From Pseudomonas peradeniyensis (GTDB lineage: Bacteria > Pseudomonadota > Gammaproteobacteria > Pseudomonadales > Pseudomonadaceae), in the NCBI RefSeq assembly GCF_014268935.2, contig NZ_JABWRJ020000001.1, forward strand, positions 2,046,001 through 2,110,000: DNA of 64,000 nucleotides, in the 5' to 3' direction. The number at the start of each line of letters is the position of its first letter. Position 1 is the first letter of the stretch. The notes under the pieces were generated by a model. It saw only the letters and a list, made by a program, of their open reading frames with translations, made no database searches and was not told where the DNA came from. Below, piece after piece: positions 19,097 to 33,412 of this stretch. Position numbers and translations under genes: made by a program.

Positions 19097-19911
19097 TGCT
19101 TAAACAACGCATCATTACCGCGCTGATCCTGCTGCCGATCGCGTTGGGTGGTTTCTTCCTGCTCAACGGCGGGGATTTCGCCCTGTTCATCGGCTTCGTG
19201 GTAACGCTCGGCGCCTGGGAGTGGGCACGCCTGGCCGGCCTGGTGGCGCAGCCGCTGCGCATCGCCTACGCCGCCGTGGTGGCGGGCGGCCTGATGCTGC
19301 TCTACCTGATGCCCGACCTCGCGCCCTGGGTGCTGGGCGCCTCGGTGATCTGGTGGGCCCTGGCCACCTGGCTGGTGCTGACCTACCCGCGTAGCGGCGA
19401 GCTGTGGAGCAGCGCCGCCTGTCGCCTGCTGATCGGCCTGTTGGTACTGCTGCCTGCCTGGCAGGGCCTGGTGCTGCTCAAGCACTGGCCGCTGGGCAAC
19501 TGGCTGATCCTGGCGGTCATGGTGCTGGTCTGGGCTGCCGATATCGGCGCGTACTTCTCCGGCCGGGCCTTCGGCAAGCGCAAGCTGGCGCCGCAGGTCA
19601 GCCCGGGCAAGAGCTGGGAGGGCGTCTATGGCGGTCTCGCGGTCAGCCTGCTGATCACCCTGGCCGTGGGTTTCGCCCGCGACTGGAGTATTGGCCAGGT
19701 GCTGCTGGGGCTGCTGGGGGCTGTCGTTGTAGTGATGTCCTCGGTGGTCGGCGACCTGACTGAAAGCATGTTCAAGCGCCGTGAAGGCATCAAGGACAGC
19801 AGCAGCCTGCTGCCGGGTCATGGCGGCGTGCTCGATCGCATCGACAGCCTGACCGCGGCGATTCCGATGTTTGCCGTGCTGCTGTGGGCGGCTGAGTGGG
19901 GTGTGATGTGA
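19096..19911 (+). CDS. cdsA: Phosphatidate cytidylyltransferase CdsA
   Basis: A 271-residue inner-membrane protein with about eight hydrophobic segments, starting [19 protein letters not shown]. The CDP-diglyceride synthase signature is near the C-terminus ([20 protein letters not shown] followed by [14 protein letters not shown]), with the conserved acidic residues. It makes CDP-diacylglycerol from phosphatidate and CTP. It overlaps the GTG start of dxr by 4 bases (GTGA). Confidence 0.95.
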   Translation: MLKQRIITALILLPIALGGFFLLNGGDFALFIGFVVTLGAWEWARLAGLVAQPLRIAYAAVVAGGLMLLYLMPDLAPWVLGASVIWWALATWLVLTYPRSGELWSSAACRLLIGLLVLLPAWQGLVLLKHWPLGNWLILAVMVLVWAADIGAYFSGRAFGKRKLAPQVSPGKSWEGVYGGLAVSLLITLAVGFARDWSIGQVLLGLLGAVVVVMSSVVGDLTESMFKRREGIKDSSSLLPGHGGVLDRIDSLTAAIPMFAVLLWAAEWGVM

Positions 19912-21098
19912 GTGCCGTGCAACGCATAACCGTGCTGGGGGCCACAGGCTCCATCGGCCTGAGCACGCTGGACGTCATTGCTCGACACCCTGACCGTTAC
20001 CAGGTGTTCGCCCTGAGCGGCTATTCGCGAATCGACGAACTGCTGGCCCTGTGCGAGCGTCATCGTCCGGCGTTCGCCGTGGTGCCGAACGCCGAGGCGG
20101 CCATGCGCCTGCGTCAGGGGCTGGCCGCAGCGGGCTGCGCCACCGAGGTGCTCGAGGGCGAGGCCGGGTTGTGCCAGGTAGCCGCTGCGTCCGAGGTGGA
20201 TACCGTGATGGCGGCCATCGTCGGCGCCGCCGGCCTGCGCCCGACCCTGGCCGCGGTCGAGGCGGGCAAGAAGGTGCTGCTGGCCAACAAGGAGGCCCTG
20301 GTGATGTCCGGGGCCTTGTTCATGGATGCAGTGCATCGCAGTGGTTCGGTGTTGCTGCCGATCGACAGCGAGCACAACGCGATCTTCCAGTGCATGCCCG
20401 GCGATTACGCCCGTGGCCTGGGCGCTGTTGGCGTGCGCCGGATCCTGCTGACCGCCTCCGGTGGACCGTTCCGCGAAACCCCTGCTGAAGCATTGCTGGA
20501 TGTAACACCGGAGCAGGCCTGCGCGCACCCGAACTGGTCCATGGGTCGCAAGATCTCGGTTGACTCGGCCAGCATGCTGAACAAAGGCCTGGAACTGATC
20601 GAGGCCTGCTGGCTGTTCGATGCCAAGCCGTCGCAGATTGAAGTGGTGGTGCACCCGCAGAGCGTCATTCACTCGCTGGTGGATTACGTCGATGGCTCGG
20701 TGCTTGCCCAGCTGGGCAACCCGGACATGCGCACGCCGATCTCCAACGCCCTGGCCTGGCCGGAGCGTATCGATTCGGGCGTCGCGCCGCTGGACCTGTT
20801 CGCCATCGCCCGTCTGGATTTCCAGGCGCCCGACGAACAGCGCTTCCCATGCCTGCGCCTGGCGCGTCAGGCTGCCGAGGCGGGCAACAGCGCGCCGGCG
20901 GTGCTCAACGCCGCCAACGAAGTGGCCGTCGAGGCGTTTCTCCAGCGGCGTATCCGCTTCCCGGAGATCGCGGTTATGATCGAACAGGTGCTCGACCAGG
21001 AGCCCGTGGTGGCATTGCCCACCCTCGAGGCGGTGTTCGCCGCCGACCAGCGTGCCCGGGAGCTGTCCCGGGAATGGCTGCGACGCCACGGCCGCTGA
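19908..21098 (+). CDS. dxr: 1-deoxy-D-xylulose 5-phosphate reductoisomerase Dxr (IspC)
   Basis: A 396-residue NADPH-dependent enzyme of the MEP isoprenoid pathway. The start is taken as GTG 19908 (reading [17 protein letters not shown]), overlapping the cdsA stop, because the Rossmann motif LGATGSIG must lie at the N-terminus. Active-site segments include [24 protein letters not shown], and [21 protein letters not shown], holding the metal and substrate residues. Other MEP enzymes in the window are IspD and IspF. Confidence 0.96.
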   Translation: MSAVQRITVLGATGSIGLSTLDVIARHPDRYQVFALSGYSRIDELLALCERHRPAFAVVPNAEAAMRLRQGLAAAGCATEVLEGEAGLCQVAAASEVDTVMAAIVGAAGLRPTLAAVEAGKKVLLANKEALVMSGALFMDAVHRSGSVLLPIDSEHNAIFQCMPGDYARGLGAVGVRRILLTASGGPFRETPAEALLDVTPEQACAHPNWSMGRKISVDSASMLNKGLELIEACWLFDAKPSQIEVVVHPQSVIHSLVDYVDGSVLAQLGNPDMRTPISNALAWPERIDSGVAPLDLFAIARLDFQAPDEQRFPCLRLARQAAEAGNSAPAVLNAANEVAVEAFLQRRIRFPEIAVMIEQVLDQEPVVALPTLEAVFAADQRARELSREWLRRHGR

Positions 21099-21140
21099 AG
21101 CCTGCGGCCGACTCCGCCGAATGTCATCCGGAGATTGGAC

Positions 21141-22493
21141 ATGACTGCGCTCTACATGATTGTCGGTACCCTGATTGCACTGGGTGTACTGGTTACCTTC
21201 CACGAGTTCGGCCACTTCTGGGTGGCGCGGCGTTGCGGGGTCAAGGTCCTGCGCTTCTCGGTTGGCTTCGGCACGCCGCTGGTGCGCTGGCATGACCGGC
21301 ACGGCACCGAGTTCGTCGTCGCCGCGATCCCCTTGGGCGGCTACGTCAAGATGCTCGACGAGCGCGAGGGCGAGGTCCCGCCGGCACTGGTCGAGCAGTC
21401 GTTCAACCGCAAGTCGGTCCGTCAGCGCATCGCTATCGTGGCCGCCGGTCCCATCGCCAACTTCCTGCTCGCCATCCTGTTCTTCTGGGTGGTGGCCATG
21501 CTGGGTTCGCAGCAGGTGCGTCCGGTCATCGGTGGCGTCGAGGCCGGAAGCCTGGCGGCCAGTGCCGGCCTGAGCGTCGGCCAGGAAATCGTCTCCATCG
21601 ATGGCGAACCGACCAATGGCTGGTCAGCGGTCAACCTGCAACTGGTGCGCCGCCTCGGCGAGAGCGGCACGCTGCGGGTCGGGGTGCTCGACGAGGGCGC
21701 GACCACCGAGCGCCAGCTCGATGTTTCCCTGAATCATTGGCTCAAGGGCGTCGACGAGCCGGAGCCTATCCAGTCCCTTGGCCTGCGCCCCTGGCGTCCG
21801 GCGGTGGTGCCGGTGCTGGCCGAGATCGATCCGAAGGGGCCAGCGGCGGCGGCCGGGCTCAAGACCGGTGACAGGCTGCTGGCGCTCGACGGCGTGGAGC
21901 TGGCCGACTGGCAGCAGGTGGTCGACGCGGTCCGCGCCCGTCCCGAGAAAAAGGTCAGCCTGCGCATCGAGCGCGACGGCGCGCCACTCGAGGTTGCCGT
22001 CACCCTGGCGCGCAAAGGCGAGGGCCAGGCTTCCGGCGGCTATCTGGGCGCTGGGGTCAAGGCCGCCGAGTGGCCGGCGAAGATGCTCCGCGAGGTCAGC
22101 TATGGGCCGCTGGAAGCAGTCGGCGAGGGACTTTCCCGCACCTGGAACATGAGCGTCCTGACCCTCGAATCGCTGAAGAAAATGCTGTTCGGGGAGCTCT
22201 CGGTAAAAAACTTGAGCGGACCGATAACCATTGCTAAAGTGGCGGGCGCTTCAGCCCAGTCGGGCGTTGGGGATTTCCTGAATTTCCTGGCCTACCTGAG
22301 CATAAGCCTGGGGGTTCTGAACCTGCTGCCCATCCCGGTACTGGATGGGGGGCATTTGCTGTTCTACCTGATCGAGTGGGCGCGCGGTCGTCCGCTCTCG
22401 GATCGGGTGCAAGGTTGGGGGGTCCAGATCGGTATCAGTTTGGTCGTCGGGGTGATGTTGCTCGCCCTGATCAACGATCTGGGTCGACTATAA
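21141..22493 (+). CDS. rseP: Intramembrane zinc metalloprotease RseP (S2P family)
   Basis: A 450-residue inner-membrane site-2 protease that completes RseA/MucA-type anti-sigma factor cleavage in the envelope stress response. The start ATG 21141 (MTALYMIVGTLIAL) follows GGAG. The first membrane segment contains the zinc motif HEFGH (21-25), and the third zinc ligand is in the C-terminal IPVLDGGHL motif. Two PDZ domains lie between (about 115-190 and 210-300). It is placed directly before bamA, as in many gammaproteobacteria. Confidence 0.96.
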   Translation: MTALYMIVGTLIALGVLVTFHEFGHFWVARRCGVKVLRFSVGFGTPLVRWHDRHGTEFVVAAIPLGGYVKMLDEREGEVPPALVEQSFNRKSVRQRIAIVAAGPIANFLLAILFFWVVAMLGSQQVRPVIGGVEAGSLAASAGLSVGQEIVSIDGEPTNGWSAVNLQLVRRLGESGTLRVGVLDEGATTERQLDVSLNHWLKGVDEPEPIQSLGLRPWRPAVVPVLAEIDPKGPAAAAGLKTGDRLLALDGVELADWQQVVDAVRARPEKKVSLRIERDGAPLEVAVTLARKGEGQASGGYLGAGVKAAEWPAKMLREVSYGPLEAVGEGLSRTWNMSVLTLESLKKMLFGELSVKNLSGPITIAKVAGASAQSGVGDFLNFLAYLSISLGVLNLLPIPVLDGGHLLFYLIEWARGRPLSDRVQGWGVQIGISLVVGVMLLALINDLGRL

Positions 22494-22569
22494 AAGCTTC
22501 GCTCAATCGCGAAAACCTGCCGCCTTGTCGCGGCAGGTTGTTTATTGCCAGTTGGAATAAAAGGACTTC

Positions 22570-24930
22570 ATGAAACGTCTGCTGCTAACTGCGGTGCTCT
22601 CCGCACTGATGATCGCTGAAGTTCACGCCGAGTCCTTCACCATCTCCGATATTCGTGTCAACGGCCTGCAGCGGGTGTCCGCCGGCAGCGTGTTCGGCGC
22701 GTTGCCGCTGAACGTCGGTGACCAGGTCGACGACCGCCGTCTGGTCGAATCGACCCGCTCGCTGTTCAAGACCGGCTTCTTCCAGGACATCCAGCTGAAC
22801 CGCGACGGCAATGTCCTGATCATCAACGTGGTCGAGCGCCCCTCGGTGTCGAGCATCGAGATCGAAGGCAACAAGGCGATCAGCACCGAAGACCTGATGA
22901 AGGGCCTGAAACAGTCGGGCCTGGCCGAAGGCGAGATCTTCCAGCGCGCGACGCTGGAAGGCGTGCGTAACGAACTGCAGCGCCAGTACGTGGCCCAGGG
23001 CCGCTACTCCGCCGAGGTCGACGCCGAGGTCGTGCCGCAGCCGCGCAACCGCGTCGGCCTGAAGATCAAGATCAACGAAGGCACCGTGGCCGCGATCCAG
23101 CACATCAACGTGGTGGGCAACACGGTCTTCGACGACGAGACCCTCGGCCAGCTGTTCGAGCTCAAGACCACCAACTGGCTGTCGTTCTTCAAGAACGACG
23201 ACAAGTACGCCCGGGAAAAACTCTCCGGTGACCTGGAGCGCCTGCGTTCCTACTACCTGGACCGCGGCTACATCAACATGGACATCGCGTCCACCCAGGT
23301 GTCGATCACCCCGGACAAGAAGCACGTCTACATCACCGTCAACATCAACGAGGGCGAGAAGTACACCGTCCGCGACGTGAAGTTGTCCGGTGACCTGAAA
23401 GTGCCGGAAGACCAGGTCAAGTCGCTGCTGCTGGTGCAGCCGGGCCAGGTATTCTCGCGCAAGGTGATGACCACCACTTCCGACCTGATCACCCGTCGTC
23501 TGGGCAACGAAGGCTACACCTTCGCCAACGTCAACGGCGTGCCGCAGCCGAACGACCAGGATCACACCGTCGACATCATGTTCGTCGTCGATCCGGGCAA
23601 GCGTGCCTACGTCAACCGCATCAACTACCGCGGCAACACCAAGACCGAAGACGAAGTGCTGCGTCGCGAAATGCGTCAGATGGAAGGTGGCTGGGCCTCG
23701 ACCTACCTGATCGACCAGTCCAAGACTCGCCTCGAGCGCCTGGGCTTCTTCAAGGAAGTCAACGTCGAGACGCCGCCGGTACCGGGCACCGACGACCAGG
23801 TCGACGTGAACTACAGCGTCGAAGAGCAGGCCTCCGGCTCGATCACCGCCAGCGTCGGTTTCGCCCAGAGCGCCGGCCTGATCCTGGGTGGCTCGATCAG
23901 CCAGAACAACTTCCTCGGTACCGGTAACAAGGTCTCCATCGGCCTGACCCGTTCCGAATACCAGACCCGCTACAACTTCGGCTATGTCGATCCCTACTTC
24001 ACCGCCGATGGCGTGAGCCTGGGCTACAACGCCTTCTACCGCAGCACCGACTACGACGACCTCGACGTCGACGTGGCCAGCTATGCGGTGGACAGCCTCG
24101 GTGCCGGTGTCAGCCTCGGCTACCCGATCAGCGAGACTTCGCGCCTGACCTACGGCCTGACCGTGCAGCAGGACAAGATCAAGACCGGCCGCTACACCGT
24201 CGACGAGATCTTCAAGTTCCTCCAGGACGAGGGCGACAACTTCCTGAACTTCAAGGCCTCGATCGGCTGGTCCGAGTCGACCCTGAACAAAGGCGTACTG
24301 GCTACCCGCGGTCACTCCCAGAGCCTGACCCTGGAAACCACCGTGCCGGGCAGCGACCTGTCGTTCTACAAGCTCGACTACCGCGGCCAGCTGTTCAAGC
24401 CAATCAACAACGACTACACCCTGCGCCTGCACACCGAACTGGGCTATGGTGATGGTTTCGGCTCGACCTCCGGCCTGCCGTTCTATGAAAACTACTACGC
24501 GGGCGGCTTCAACTCCGTGCGCGGCTTCAAGGACAGCACCCTGGGCCCACGCAGTACCCCGAGCCGTGGCGCTGCGGTGACCGGCAACCAGGGCACCATC
24601 GCCGACCCGGACCAGGATCCACTGCCGTTCGGTGGTAACGTCCTCGTCCAGGGTGGCGTGGAGCTGCTGTTCCCGCTGCCGTTCGTCAAGGATCAGCGTT
24701 CGCTGCGCACGTCCGTGTTCTGGGACGTGGGTAACGTGTTCGACACCAACTGCGGCTCGAAGCCCGATTGCACCAAGGTCGGTTTCTCGGACATGGCCAG
24801 CTCGGTCGGTCTGGGCGTGACCTGGATCACCGCGCTGGGCCCGTTGAGCTTCAGCCTGGCGATGCCGATCAAGAAACCGGACGACGCCGACACGCAAGTG
24901 TTCCAATTCTCTCTGGGCCAGACCTTCTGA
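22570..24930 (+). CDS. bamA: Outer membrane protein assembly factor BamA
   Basis: A 786-residue Omp85 protein. A signal peptide (MKRLLLTAVLSALMIAEVHA) precedes five POTRA domains (about 22-420) that begin FTISDIRVNGLQRVS. The C-terminal 16-strand barrel carries the SVRGF loop motif near residue 650 and ends in the aromatic residue F (SLGQTF). It is the core of the BAM complex that inserts beta-barrel proteins in the outer membrane. It sits between rseP and the skp-lpxD-fabZ-lpxA-lpxB genes. Confidence 0.97.
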   Translation: MKRLLLTAVLSALMIAEVHAESFTISDIRVNGLQRVSAGSVFGALPLNVGDQVDDRRLVESTRSLFKTGFFQDIQLNRDGNVLIINVVERPSVSSIEIEGNKAISTEDLMKGLKQSGLAEGEIFQRATLEGVRNELQRQYVAQGRYSAEVDAEVVPQPRNRVGLKIKINEGTVAAIQHINVVGNTVFDDETLGQLFELKTTNWLSFFKNDDKYAREKLSGDLERLRSYYLDRGYINMDIASTQVSITPDKKHVYITVNINEGEKYTVRDVKLSGDLKVPEDQVKSLLLVQPGQVFSRKVMTTTSDLITRRLGNEGYTFANVNGVPQPNDQDHTVDIMFVVDPGKRAYVNRINYRGNTKTEDEVLRREMRQMEGGWASTYLIDQSKTRLERLGFFKEVNVETPPVPGTDDQVDVNYSVEEQASGSITASVGFAQSAGLILGGSISQNNFLGTGNKVSIGLTRSEYQTRYNFGYVDPYFTADGVSLGYNAFYRSTDYDDLDVDVASYAVDSLGAGVSLGYPISETSRLTYGLTVQQDKIKTGRYTVDEIFKFLQDEGDNFLNFKASIGWSESTLNKGVLATRGHSQSLTLETTVPGSDLSFYKLDYRGQLFKPINNDYTLRLHTELGYGDGFGSTSGLPFYENYYAGGFNSVRGFKDSTLGPRSTPSRGAAVTGNQGTIADPDQDPLPFGGNVLVQGGVELLFPLPFVKDQRSLRTSVFWDVGNVFDTNCGSKPDCTKVGFSDMASSVGLGVTWITALGPLSFSLAMPIKKPDDADTQVFQFSLGQTF

Positions 24931-24974
24931 GGTCGGCCCTTGCATAACGACAACGGATTATCCAGGAGTGCATC

Positions 24975-25478
24975 GTGCGTAAGTTGACCCAACTGGCCCT
25001 CGTGGCCGCGGCGCTGGTCGCCACCCCGGCTTTCGCCGAAATGAAAGTTGCCGTGCTGAACTATCAGATGGCCCTGCTGGAATCCGACGCGGCCAAGAAG
25101 TACGCCGTTGACGCCGAGAAGAAGTTCGGCCCGCAACTGACCAAGCTCAAGGGCCTGGAAAGCAGCGCCAAGGGTATCCAGGATCGCCTGATCAAGGGCG
25201 GCGACAAGATGCCTCAGCCTGAGCGTGAACGCCTGGAGCTCGAGTTCAAGCAAAAAGCCCGCGACTTCCAGTTCCAGTCCAAGGAGCTTAACGAAGCCAA
25301 GGCCGTGGCCGATCGCGACATGCTCAAGCAGCTCAAGCCGAAACTCGACGGCGCTGTCGAGGAAGTGATCAAGAAGGGCGGTTTCGACCTGGTTCTGGAG
25401 CGTGGCGCGGTCATCGATGTCAAACCGCAGTACGACATCACCCGCCAGGTCATCGAGCGCATGAACCAAGCCCGTTGA
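24975..25478 (+). CDS. skp: Periplasmic chaperone Skp/OmpH
   Basis: A 167-residue secreted protein with a GTG start (24975) behind CAGGAG. A signal peptide ends at ATPAFA before [16 protein letters not shown]. The rest is charged and helical, fitting the trimeric tentacle chaperone that carries unfolded outer-membrane proteins to BAM. Gene order bamA-skp-lpxD is conserved. It is separated from lpxD by one base. Confidence 0.92.
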   Translation: MRKLTQLALVAAALVATPAFAEMKVAVLNYQMALLESDAAKKYAVDAEKKFGPQLTKLKGLESSAKGIQDRLIKGGDKMPQPERERLELEFKQKARDFQFQSKELNEAKAVADRDMLKQLKPKLDGAVEEVIKKGGFDLVLERGAVIDVKPQYDITRQVIERMNQAR

Positions 25479-25479
25479 T

Positions 25480-26535
25480 ATGACCGTGACCATGACGCTC
25501 GGCCAGCTGGCCGAGGCCCTCGGGGCCGAACTCAAAGGCCCCGAGGCGCTGCAGATCACCGGGCTGGCCACCTTGCAGGAGGCCGGTTCCGGGCAGTTGA
25601 GCTTCCTGGCCAACAAGCAGTACCGCAAGTTCCTGGACGACTCCTCGGCCAGCGCGGTATTGCTCAAGGCCGAGGACGCCGAAGGTTTTGCCGGCAACGC
25701 CCTGATCGTTCCCGACCCTTACCTGGCCTATGCACGCATTTCACACCTGTTCGATCCGAAGCCCAAGGCTGTGGCGGGAGTCCATCCCAGCGCCGTGGTA
25801 GCCGAGGATGCCCAGGTGGATGCCAGCGCCAGCATCGGCCCGTTCGCGGTGATCGAGAGCGGCGCGCGCATTGGCGCCAATGTGACGGTCGGCGCGCACT
25901 GCTTCGTCGGTGCCCGCTGCGTCATCGGCGAGGGTGGCTGGCTGGCCCCACGGGTCACGCTGTATCACGACGTGACCATCGGCAAGCGCGTGGTCATCCA
26001 GTCTGGCGCGGTGATCGGTGGCGAGGGCTTCGGCTTTGCCAACGAGAAGGGTATCTGGCGCAAGATTGCGCAGATCGGCGGCGTCACCCTGGGTGATGAT
26101 GTGGAGATCGGCGTGAACACCGCAGTAGACCGCGGCGCGCTGTCGGACACCCGTATCGGCGATGGCGTCAAGCTCGACAACCAGATCCAGATCGCCCACA
26201 ACGTGCAGGTCGGCGACCACACGGCGATGGCGGCCTGCGTCGGGATTTCCGGCAGCACCCGCATCGGCAAGCATTGCATGATTGCCGGCGGCGTCGGGAT
26301 GGTCGGCCACATCGACGTCTGCGACAATGTCTTCGTTTCCGGCATGACCATGGTGACCCGCTCGATTACCGAGCCGGGTGGCTATTCTTCCGGTACGGCC
26401 ATGCAACCCTTGGCCGAGTGGCGCAAGAGCGCCGCTCGCATTCGCCAGCTGGACGAGATGTCCAAGCGTCTCCAGCAGCTGGAAAAGCGTGTCGACACCG
26501 TGACCTCAGGTGGCCAGCCGACATCAGAAGGCTGA
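25480..26535 (+). CDS. lpxD: UDP-3-O-(3-hydroxyacyl)glucosamine N-acyltransferase LpxD
   Basis: A 351-residue lipid A enzyme. An N-terminal uridine-binding domain (about 1-100) is followed by a left-handed beta-helix of hexapeptide repeats (about 105-310, for example [20 protein letters not shown]). The catalytic histidine region is in [15 protein letters not shown] helical C-terminus ends the protein. It adds the second hydroxyacyl chain during lipid A synthesis and works with LpxA and LpxB encoded just downstream. Confidence 0.96.
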   Translation: MTVTMTLGQLAEALGAELKGPEALQITGLATLQEAGSGQLSFLANKQYRKFLDDSSASAVLLKAEDAEGFAGNALIVPDPYLAYARISHLFDPKPKAVAGVHPSAVVAEDAQVDASASIGPFAVIESGARIGANVTVGAHCFVGARCVIGEGGWLAPRVTLYHDVTIGKRVVIQSGAVIGGEGFGFANEKGIWRKIAQIGGVTLGDDVEIGVNTAVDRGALSDTRIGDGVKLDNQIQIAHNVQVGDHTAMAACVGISGSTRIGKHCMIAGGVGMVGHIDVCDNVFVSGMTMVTRSITEPGGYSSGTAMQPLAEWRKSAARIRQLDEMSKRLQQLEKRVDTVTSGGQPTSEG

Positions 26536-26647
26536 TACCATTTACTGAGCAAGCGTTACAGTCGCTAGCTGGCTCCTCTTTGGATCTGCAAAAGGAGCGT
26601 GTGGTCAGCACCTGCGCTCCCTATTCTTATACAGGCTTCCCCCCGAA

Positions 26648-27088
26648 ATGATGGACATCAACGAGATTCGCGAATACCTGCCTCACCGTTACCCGTTCCT
26701 GCTGGTGGACCGTGTGACGGACCTGGACTTCGAGGCCCAAAGCATTCGTGCCTACAAGAATGTCAGCATCAACGAGCCGTTCTTCAATGGCCACTTCCCG
26801 GCGCATCCAATCATGCCGGGCGTACTGATCATCGAGGCGATGGCCCAGGCGGCCGGGATTCTCGGATTCAAGATGCTCGACGCCAAGCCGGCGGACGGCA
26901 CCCTCTACTACTTCGTCGGCTCCGACAAGCTGCGCTTCCGCCAGCCGGTGCTGCCGGGCGACCAGCTGGTGCTGGAAGCCAAGTTCCTCAGCCGCAAGAG
27001 CATGATCTGGAAATTCGAGTGCCGGGCCCTGGTGGACGGCAAGCCGGTCTGCTCGGCCGAGATCACCTGCGCGGAACGCTCCCTATGA
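26648..27088 (+). CDS. fabZ: 3-hydroxyacyl-[acyl-carrier-protein] dehydratase FabZ
   Basis: A 146-residue hot-dog-fold dehydratase starting [26 protein letters not shown] 26651 is an equally possible start. Catalytic residues are H in the segment [14 protein letters not shown] and E in the following IEAMAQAAG. It supplies enoyl-ACP for fatty acid synthesis and competes with LpxA/LpxD for hydroxyacyl-ACP. It overlaps lpxA by 4 bp (ATGA). Confidence 0.97.
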   Translation: MMDINEIREYLPHRYPFLLVDRVTDLDFEAQSIRAYKNVSINEPFFNGHFPAHPIMPGVLIIEAMAQAAGILGFKMLDAKPADGTLYYFVGSDKLRFRQPVLPGDQLVLEAKFLSRKSMIWKFECRALVDGKPVCSAEITCAERSL

Positions 27089-27861
27089 GTTCGATTGACC
27101 CAAGGGCGATCATCGATCCCTCGGCCAAGTTGGCCGAGGGCGTCGAGGTCGGCCCCTGGTCGATCGTAGGCCCCGATGTGGAAATCGGGGAGGGTACCGT
27201 CATCGGTCCTCACGTGGTGCTCAAGGGGCCGACCCGTATCGGCAAGCACAACCGCATCTACCAGTTTTCCTCGATCGGCGAAGACACTCCTGACCTGAAG
27301 TACAAGGGTGAGCCGACGCGCCTGGTGATCGGAGACCACAACGTGATCCGCGAGGGTGTCACCATCCACCGCGGCACCGTGCAGGACCGTTCGGAAACGA
27401 CCCTGGGCGATCACAACCTGATCATGGCCTATGCCCACATCGGCCACGACAGCGTCATCGGCAATCACTGCATCCTGGTCAACAACACCGCGCTGGCGGG
27501 CCATGTGCATGTCGGCGACTGGGCGATCCTGTCCGGCTACACGCTGGTGCACCAGTACTGCCATATCGGCGCCCACGCGTTTTCCGGCATGGGCACCGCG
27601 ATCGGCAAGGACGTACCGGCCTACGTCACCGTGTTCGGCAGCCCGGCCGAGGCGCGCAGCATGAACTTCGAAGGCCTGCGCCGTCGCGGTTTCAGCGACG
27701 AAGTGCTGCACGCCCTGCGCCGCGCCTACAAGATCGTCTACCGCCAGGGCCTGACCGTCGAAGAAGCGCTCAAGGAACTGGATGAGCTGGTCACGCAGTT
27801 CCCCGAAGTCGACCTGTTCCGCCAATCGATCGCCAATTCCGCACGCGGCATCACCCGCTGA
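27085..27861 (+). CDS. lpxA: UDP-N-acetylglucosamine acyltransferase LpxA
   Basis: A 258-residue homotrimeric acyltransferase of the first lipid A step. ATG 27085 ([19 protein letters not shown]) overlaps the fabZ stop. Hexapeptide repeats run through residues 1-190. The catalytic histidine lies in the [16 protein letters not shown] region. The C-terminal helical domain includes [18 protein letters not shown]. The longer reading from 26599 is out of frame with fabZ and not used. Confidence 0.97.
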   Translation: MSSIDPRAIIDPSAKLAEGVEVGPWSIVGPDVEIGEGTVIGPHVVLKGPTRIGKHNRIYQFSSIGEDTPDLKYKGEPTRLVIGDHNVIREGVTIHRGTVQDRSETTLGDHNLIMAYAHIGHDSVIGNHCILVNNTALAGHVHVGDWAILSGYTLVHQYCHIGAHAFSGMGTAIGKDVPAYVTVFGSPAEARSMNFEGLRRRGFSDEVLHALRRAYKIVYRQGLTVEEALKELDELVTQFPEVDLFRQSIANSARGITR

Positions 27862-27862
27862 C

Positions 27863-28990
27863 ATGGCCCAGCTCTGCGTGGCGCTGGTCGCGGGCGAGGC
27901 CAGCGGCGACATTCTCGGTTCCGGCCTGATGCGCGCCATCAAGGCACGTCATCCCGATGTACGGTTCATCGGTGTTGGCGGTCCCTTGATGGAAGCCGAG
28001 GGCATGACCTCCTACTTTCCGATGGAACGCCTGGCCGTCATGGGCCTGGTCGAGGTGCTCGGGCGCCTGCGCGAGCTGCTCAAGCGGCGCAAGGAGCTGA
28101 TCCAGACACTGATCGGCGAAAAGCCCGACGTGTTCATCGGCATCGACGCCCCTGATTTCACCCTCAATATCGAACTCAAGCTGCGCCAGGCCGGGATCAA
28201 GACGGTGCATTACGTCAGCCCGTCGGTCTGGGCCTGGCGGCAGAAGCGCGTGCTGAAGATTCGCGAGGGTTGCGACCTGATGCTCACCCTGCTGCCGTTC
28301 GAGGCGCGCTTCTATGAAGAGCAGGGCGTGCCGGTGCGTTTCGTCGGCCATCCGCTGGCGGACACGATTCCCCTGGAGGCCGACCGTGGCGCGGCGCGTG
28401 CCGAACTGGGGCTGGGCGAAGGCCCGGTGATCGCGCTGATGCCCGGCAGCCGGGGTGGTGAGGTGGGGCGCTTGGGTGCCTTGTTCCTCGATGCCGCCCA
28501 GCGCCTGCGCGAGCTGGTGCCCGGCGTGCGCTTCGTGCTGCCGTGCGCCAATGCCACCCGGCGTGCCCAGGTCGAGCAGATGCTCGAAGGGCGCGAGTTG
28601 CCGCTGACCCTGCTGGATGGCCGCTCGCACCAGGCGCTGGCCGCCTGTGACGCGGTGCTGATCGCCTCCGGCACCGCCACCCTGGAAGCGATGCTGTACA
28701 AGCGACCGATGGTGGTGGCCTACCGCCTGGCACCGCTGACGTACTGGATCCTCAAGCGCATGGTCAAGAGCCCGTACGTGTCGCTGCCCAACCTGCTGGC
28801 CCAGCGCCTGCTGGTACCGGAGCTGCTGCAGGACGCCGCCACCAGCGAAGCCCTGGCGCAGACCCTGGCACCGCTGGTCAAGGACGGCTCGCAGCAGACC
28901 GACAGCTTCGACCAGATCCACCGCACCCTGCGCCGCGACGCCTCCAACCAGGCGGCCGACGCGGTGCTCGCCCTGTTGAAGGACCGCTGA
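27863..28990 (+). CDS. lpxB: Lipid-A-disaccharide synthase LpxB
   Basis: A 375-residue GT19 glycosyltransferase that joins UDP-diacylglucosamine and lipid X. ATG 27863 ([22 protein letters not shown]) lies one base after the lpxA stop. Signatures are AGEASGD near the N-terminus, [13 protein letters not shown] and [13 protein letters not shown]. The C-terminal half holds [12 protein letters not shown]. It is followed one base later by rnhB. Confidence 0.96.
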   Translation: MAQLCVALVAGEASGDILGSGLMRAIKARHPDVRFIGVGGPLMEAEGMTSYFPMERLAVMGLVEVLGRLRELLKRRKELIQTLIGEKPDVFIGIDAPDFTLNIELKLRQAGIKTVHYVSPSVWAWRQKRVLKIREGCDLMLTLLPFEARFYEEQGVPVRFVGHPLADTIPLEADRGAARAELGLGEGPVIALMPGSRGGEVGRLGALFLDAAQRLRELVPGVRFVLPCANATRRAQVEQMLEGRELPLTLLDGRSHQALAACDAVLIASGTATLEAMLYKRPMVVAYRLAPLTYWILKRMVKSPYVSLPNLLAQRLLVPELLQDAATSEALAQTLAPLVKDGSQQTDSFDQIHRTLRRDASNQAADAVLALLKDR

Positions 28991-28991
28991 C

Positions 28992-29615
28992 ATGCAGATG
29001 GGACTGGATTTCAACCTGGTTGAAGAACTGGTGGCCGGCGTCGATGAAGTGGGCCGTGGCCCGCTGTGCGGCGCGGTGGTCACCGCGGCGGTGATTCTCG
29101 ACCCGCGCCGGCCGATCCTCGGCCTGAACGACTCGAAGAAACTCACCGAGGCCAAGCGCGACGCGCTGTTCGACGAGATCCGCGAAAAGGCCCTGAGCTT
29201 TTGCATCGCCCGGGCCGAGGTCGAGGAGATCGATCGCCTGAACATCCTCCAGGCCACCATGCTGGCCATGCAGCGCGCGGTCGAAGGGCTGCACATCACG
29301 CCGAAACTGGCGCTGATCGACGGCAACCGTTGCCCGAAGCTGGCCGTGCCGGCGGCGCCGGTGGTCAAGGGCGACTCCCAGGTGCCAGCGATCGCGGCGG
29401 CCTCGATCCTGGCCAAGGTCACCCGTGACCGCGAGATGAGCGAGTTCGAGCTGATCTACCCGGGTTACGGGATCGGCGGGCACAAGGGTTATCCGACCCC
29501 GGTGCACCTCGAGGCCCTGGCCCGTCTTGGGCCGACGCCCATTCATCGGCGCTCGTTCGCGCCTGTTCGGGCCGCATGGGAAGCCCGTGAAGGCATTTCC
29601 ACCTCGCTGATCTGA
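28992..29615 (+). CDS. rnhB: Ribonuclease HII
   Basis: A 207-residue RNase HII that nicks at ribonucleotides in DNA. The catalytic acidic residues appear in [13 protein letters not shown] (D and E) and in [11 protein letters not shown] (D), with a later aspartate in [11 protein letters not shown] 28992 is one base after the lpxB stop. The last gene before dnaE in the conserved lpxA-lpxB-rnhB-dnaE order. Confidence 0.96.
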   Translation: MQMGLDFNLVEELVAGVDEVGRGPLCGAVVTAAVILDPRRPILGLNDSKKLTEAKRDALFDEIREKALSFCIARAEVEEIDRLNILQATMLAMQRAVEGLHITPKLALIDGNRCPKLAVPAAPVVKGDSQVPAIAAASILAKVTRDREMSEFELIYPGYGIGGHKGYPTPVHLEALARLGPTPIHRRSFAPVRAAWEAREGISTSLI

Positions 29616-29627
29616 TCGGCGCCATTC

Positions 29628-29685
29628 ATCGCGGGGCAAGCCCGCTCCTACGCCGAGCTGTGTGGGGGCGGGCTTGCCCCGCGAT
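29628..29685. repeat. REP pair (inverted) between rnhB and dnaE
   Basis: Inverted REP copies at about 29628-29651 and 29662-29685 with slight variants (CTCCTAC and GTGGGGGCG), 10 bp apart. They lie in the 167-bp rnhB-dnaE gap and probably partly uncouple the two genes. Confidence 0.85.
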
Positions 29686-29782
29686 GCATTCTGCAATCAA
29701 CCGCTGACCTCCAGGCGAGGCAAGCGAAGAGCAATACGCTACAATCCCGCCCTTGTCGTTCAGCACTGCTACAGGATCCTCC

Positions 29783-33307
<3,525 letters not shown>

Positions 33308-33412
33308 AACGACGCATTTTAATCTCGACCTTTATGCGCCTGATCCCTTAAGGTAGGGCGCCAAACGGATCAACCGGCCGGCCGCCTGGCCGTAGACCCA
33401 AGACGGAAGCCT

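Noticed and set aside
22585..24945. A 786-codon minus-strand frame with the same length as bamA
   Set aside because: It mirrors bamA codon for codon on the other strand and contains no recognisable domain.
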